Shown here: in pieces, positions 30,445-30,792 of the stretch | Layout: each line of letters opens with the position of its first letter | How positions within the stretch are numbered: the stretch's first letter is position 1 | NCBI GenBank assembly: GCA_964558715.1 | Contig: CAZLFD010000015.1 | Coordinates: forward strand, 1-30,792 | Reading direction: 5' to 3' | DNA from: JBGSOV01 sp964558715 | GTDB taxonomy: Bacteria; Patescibacteriota; Gracilibacteria; CAIRYL01; GCA-016699755 | Length of the DNA stretch: 30,792 nt | The notes under the pieces: model-generated | Seen by the model: the letters and a program-made list of their open reading frames with translations, nothing else | The model's database searches: none | What the model was told of the DNA's origin: nothing | Program-made: the position numbers and the translations under genes

Positions 30445-30792
30445 ATGACTTTTGAAACAACCCCGGAGGGATGTAAAAATTCAAAAATAGAATTCCCATT
30501 AGCTACTCATCTTAAACCTGAATTTGCTGCGGTAATAGAAAATTTGAATATGTTCAAATTGCCAAACAAACCAAAACCGACTGTTGAAGAGTTACAATCA
30601 ACAGCCGAGGTATTGGCTAAACAATTTACTGTCTTCCTTAAGCTGGAAGATGTAAGAACTAAAACTCGATCAAAAATAGGTGATTTACTCCGAGCAGATT
30701 ATAAGGGGGATAATTGGAAAAGTAATGTTGCAGATATACTTGAAAAAGCTCCGCAAGCAGCAGCTCCAGAACTTATGTGGCAACTTGAATCC
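30445..30792 (+). CDS. Hypothetical protein, cut by the window end
   Basis: At least 116 residues are encoded and the frame is still open at the window end. There is no signal peptide. The visible part has a polar N-terminus (MTFETTPEGCKNSKIEFP), then alpha-helical segments (VEELQSTAEVLAKQFTVFLK, RTKTRSKIGDLLRADYKGDN, VADILEKAPQAAAPELMWQL). I do not recognise the family. It is AT-rich like its two neighbours. An ATG at 30427 would add six residues (MKKNTT) but overlaps the -10 box of the promoter, so I start at 30445. Confidence 0.55.
   Translation, partial: MTFETTPEGCKNSKIEFPLATHLKPEFAAVIENLNMFKLPNKPKPTVEELQSTAEVLAKQFTVFLKLEDVRTKTRSKIGDLLRADYKGDNWKSNVADILEKAPQAAAPELMWQLES

Noticed and set aside
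1..30792. tRNA, rRNA or CRISPR elements
   Set aside because: No cloverleaf with a GTTCRA arm, no rRNA signature and no array of short direct repeats was seen in the gaps.

Overview
The window reads as one stretch of a bacterial chromosome with near 50% GC in its core and AT-richer ends. TGA is used as an ordinary stop (for example in the ATGA overlaps at 3909, 27569 and 28438), so this is not a lineage that reads UGA as an amino acid. Most genes lack a strong Shine-Dalgarno, but several transcription units have good sigma70-type -35/-10 boxes. Large secreted beta-rich proteins with tail-fibre-like and RWRND-type modules, paired two-subunit 2-oxoacid oxidoreductases, a short alpha-glucan phosphorylase and many unknown small proteins suggest a fermentative uncultured bacterium. 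A Patescibacteria/CPR member of the Peregrinibacteria type is my best guess, but there is no marker gene here to prove it.

Layout. 1-1370: an eroded open frame and two small unknown genes. 1485-6585: a canonical promoter, then a CAP-domain lipoprotein, a flavodoxin, and korA/korB (2-oxoacid:acceptor oxidoreductase), tightly spaced or overlapping. 6586-7065: a gap that looks like a separate short transcript with its own promoter, a 38-codon frame and a terminator. 7066-9070: alpha-glucan phosphorylase with its own promoter, then a small unknown gene. 9071-9503: a gap rich in hairpins, including one that can mask the ribosome binding site of a 21-residue frame.

9504-25129 is the centrepiece: about 15.6 kb of cell-surface genes in two divergent blocks around 14073-14189. 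The leftward block encodes a TM-anchored Cys-rich/Ig-like protein, a tail-fibre-like protein and a three-SLH protein. The rightward block encodes a repeat protein that ends at a strong terminator; then a second promoter drives a tail-fibre-like protein and two giant paralogous proteins (1164 and 1398 aa). The same modules recur across both blocks: an 'LQFG' strand module in three genes, a C-terminal beta-sandwich in two, C1q-like repeats and RWRND modules in the two giants. They probably build one surface layer, fibre or adhesion apparatus, with the SLH protein and the TM protein as possible anchors.

25250-28875: a small ParB-like protein, then a second korA/korB pair coupled to a NUDIX hydrolase. 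Together with the first korAB, the flavodoxin and the phosphorylase, this supports glucan breakdown feeding oxidation of 2-oxoacids with transfer of electrons to ferredoxin or flavodoxin. 28921-30792: AT-rich single genes (GNAT acetyltransferase, P-loop kinase-like protein, an unknown gene cut by the window end), with a 142-base attC-like imperfect palindrome just downstream of the P-loop gene. No tRNA, rRNA, CRISPR array, transposase or integrase was seen.
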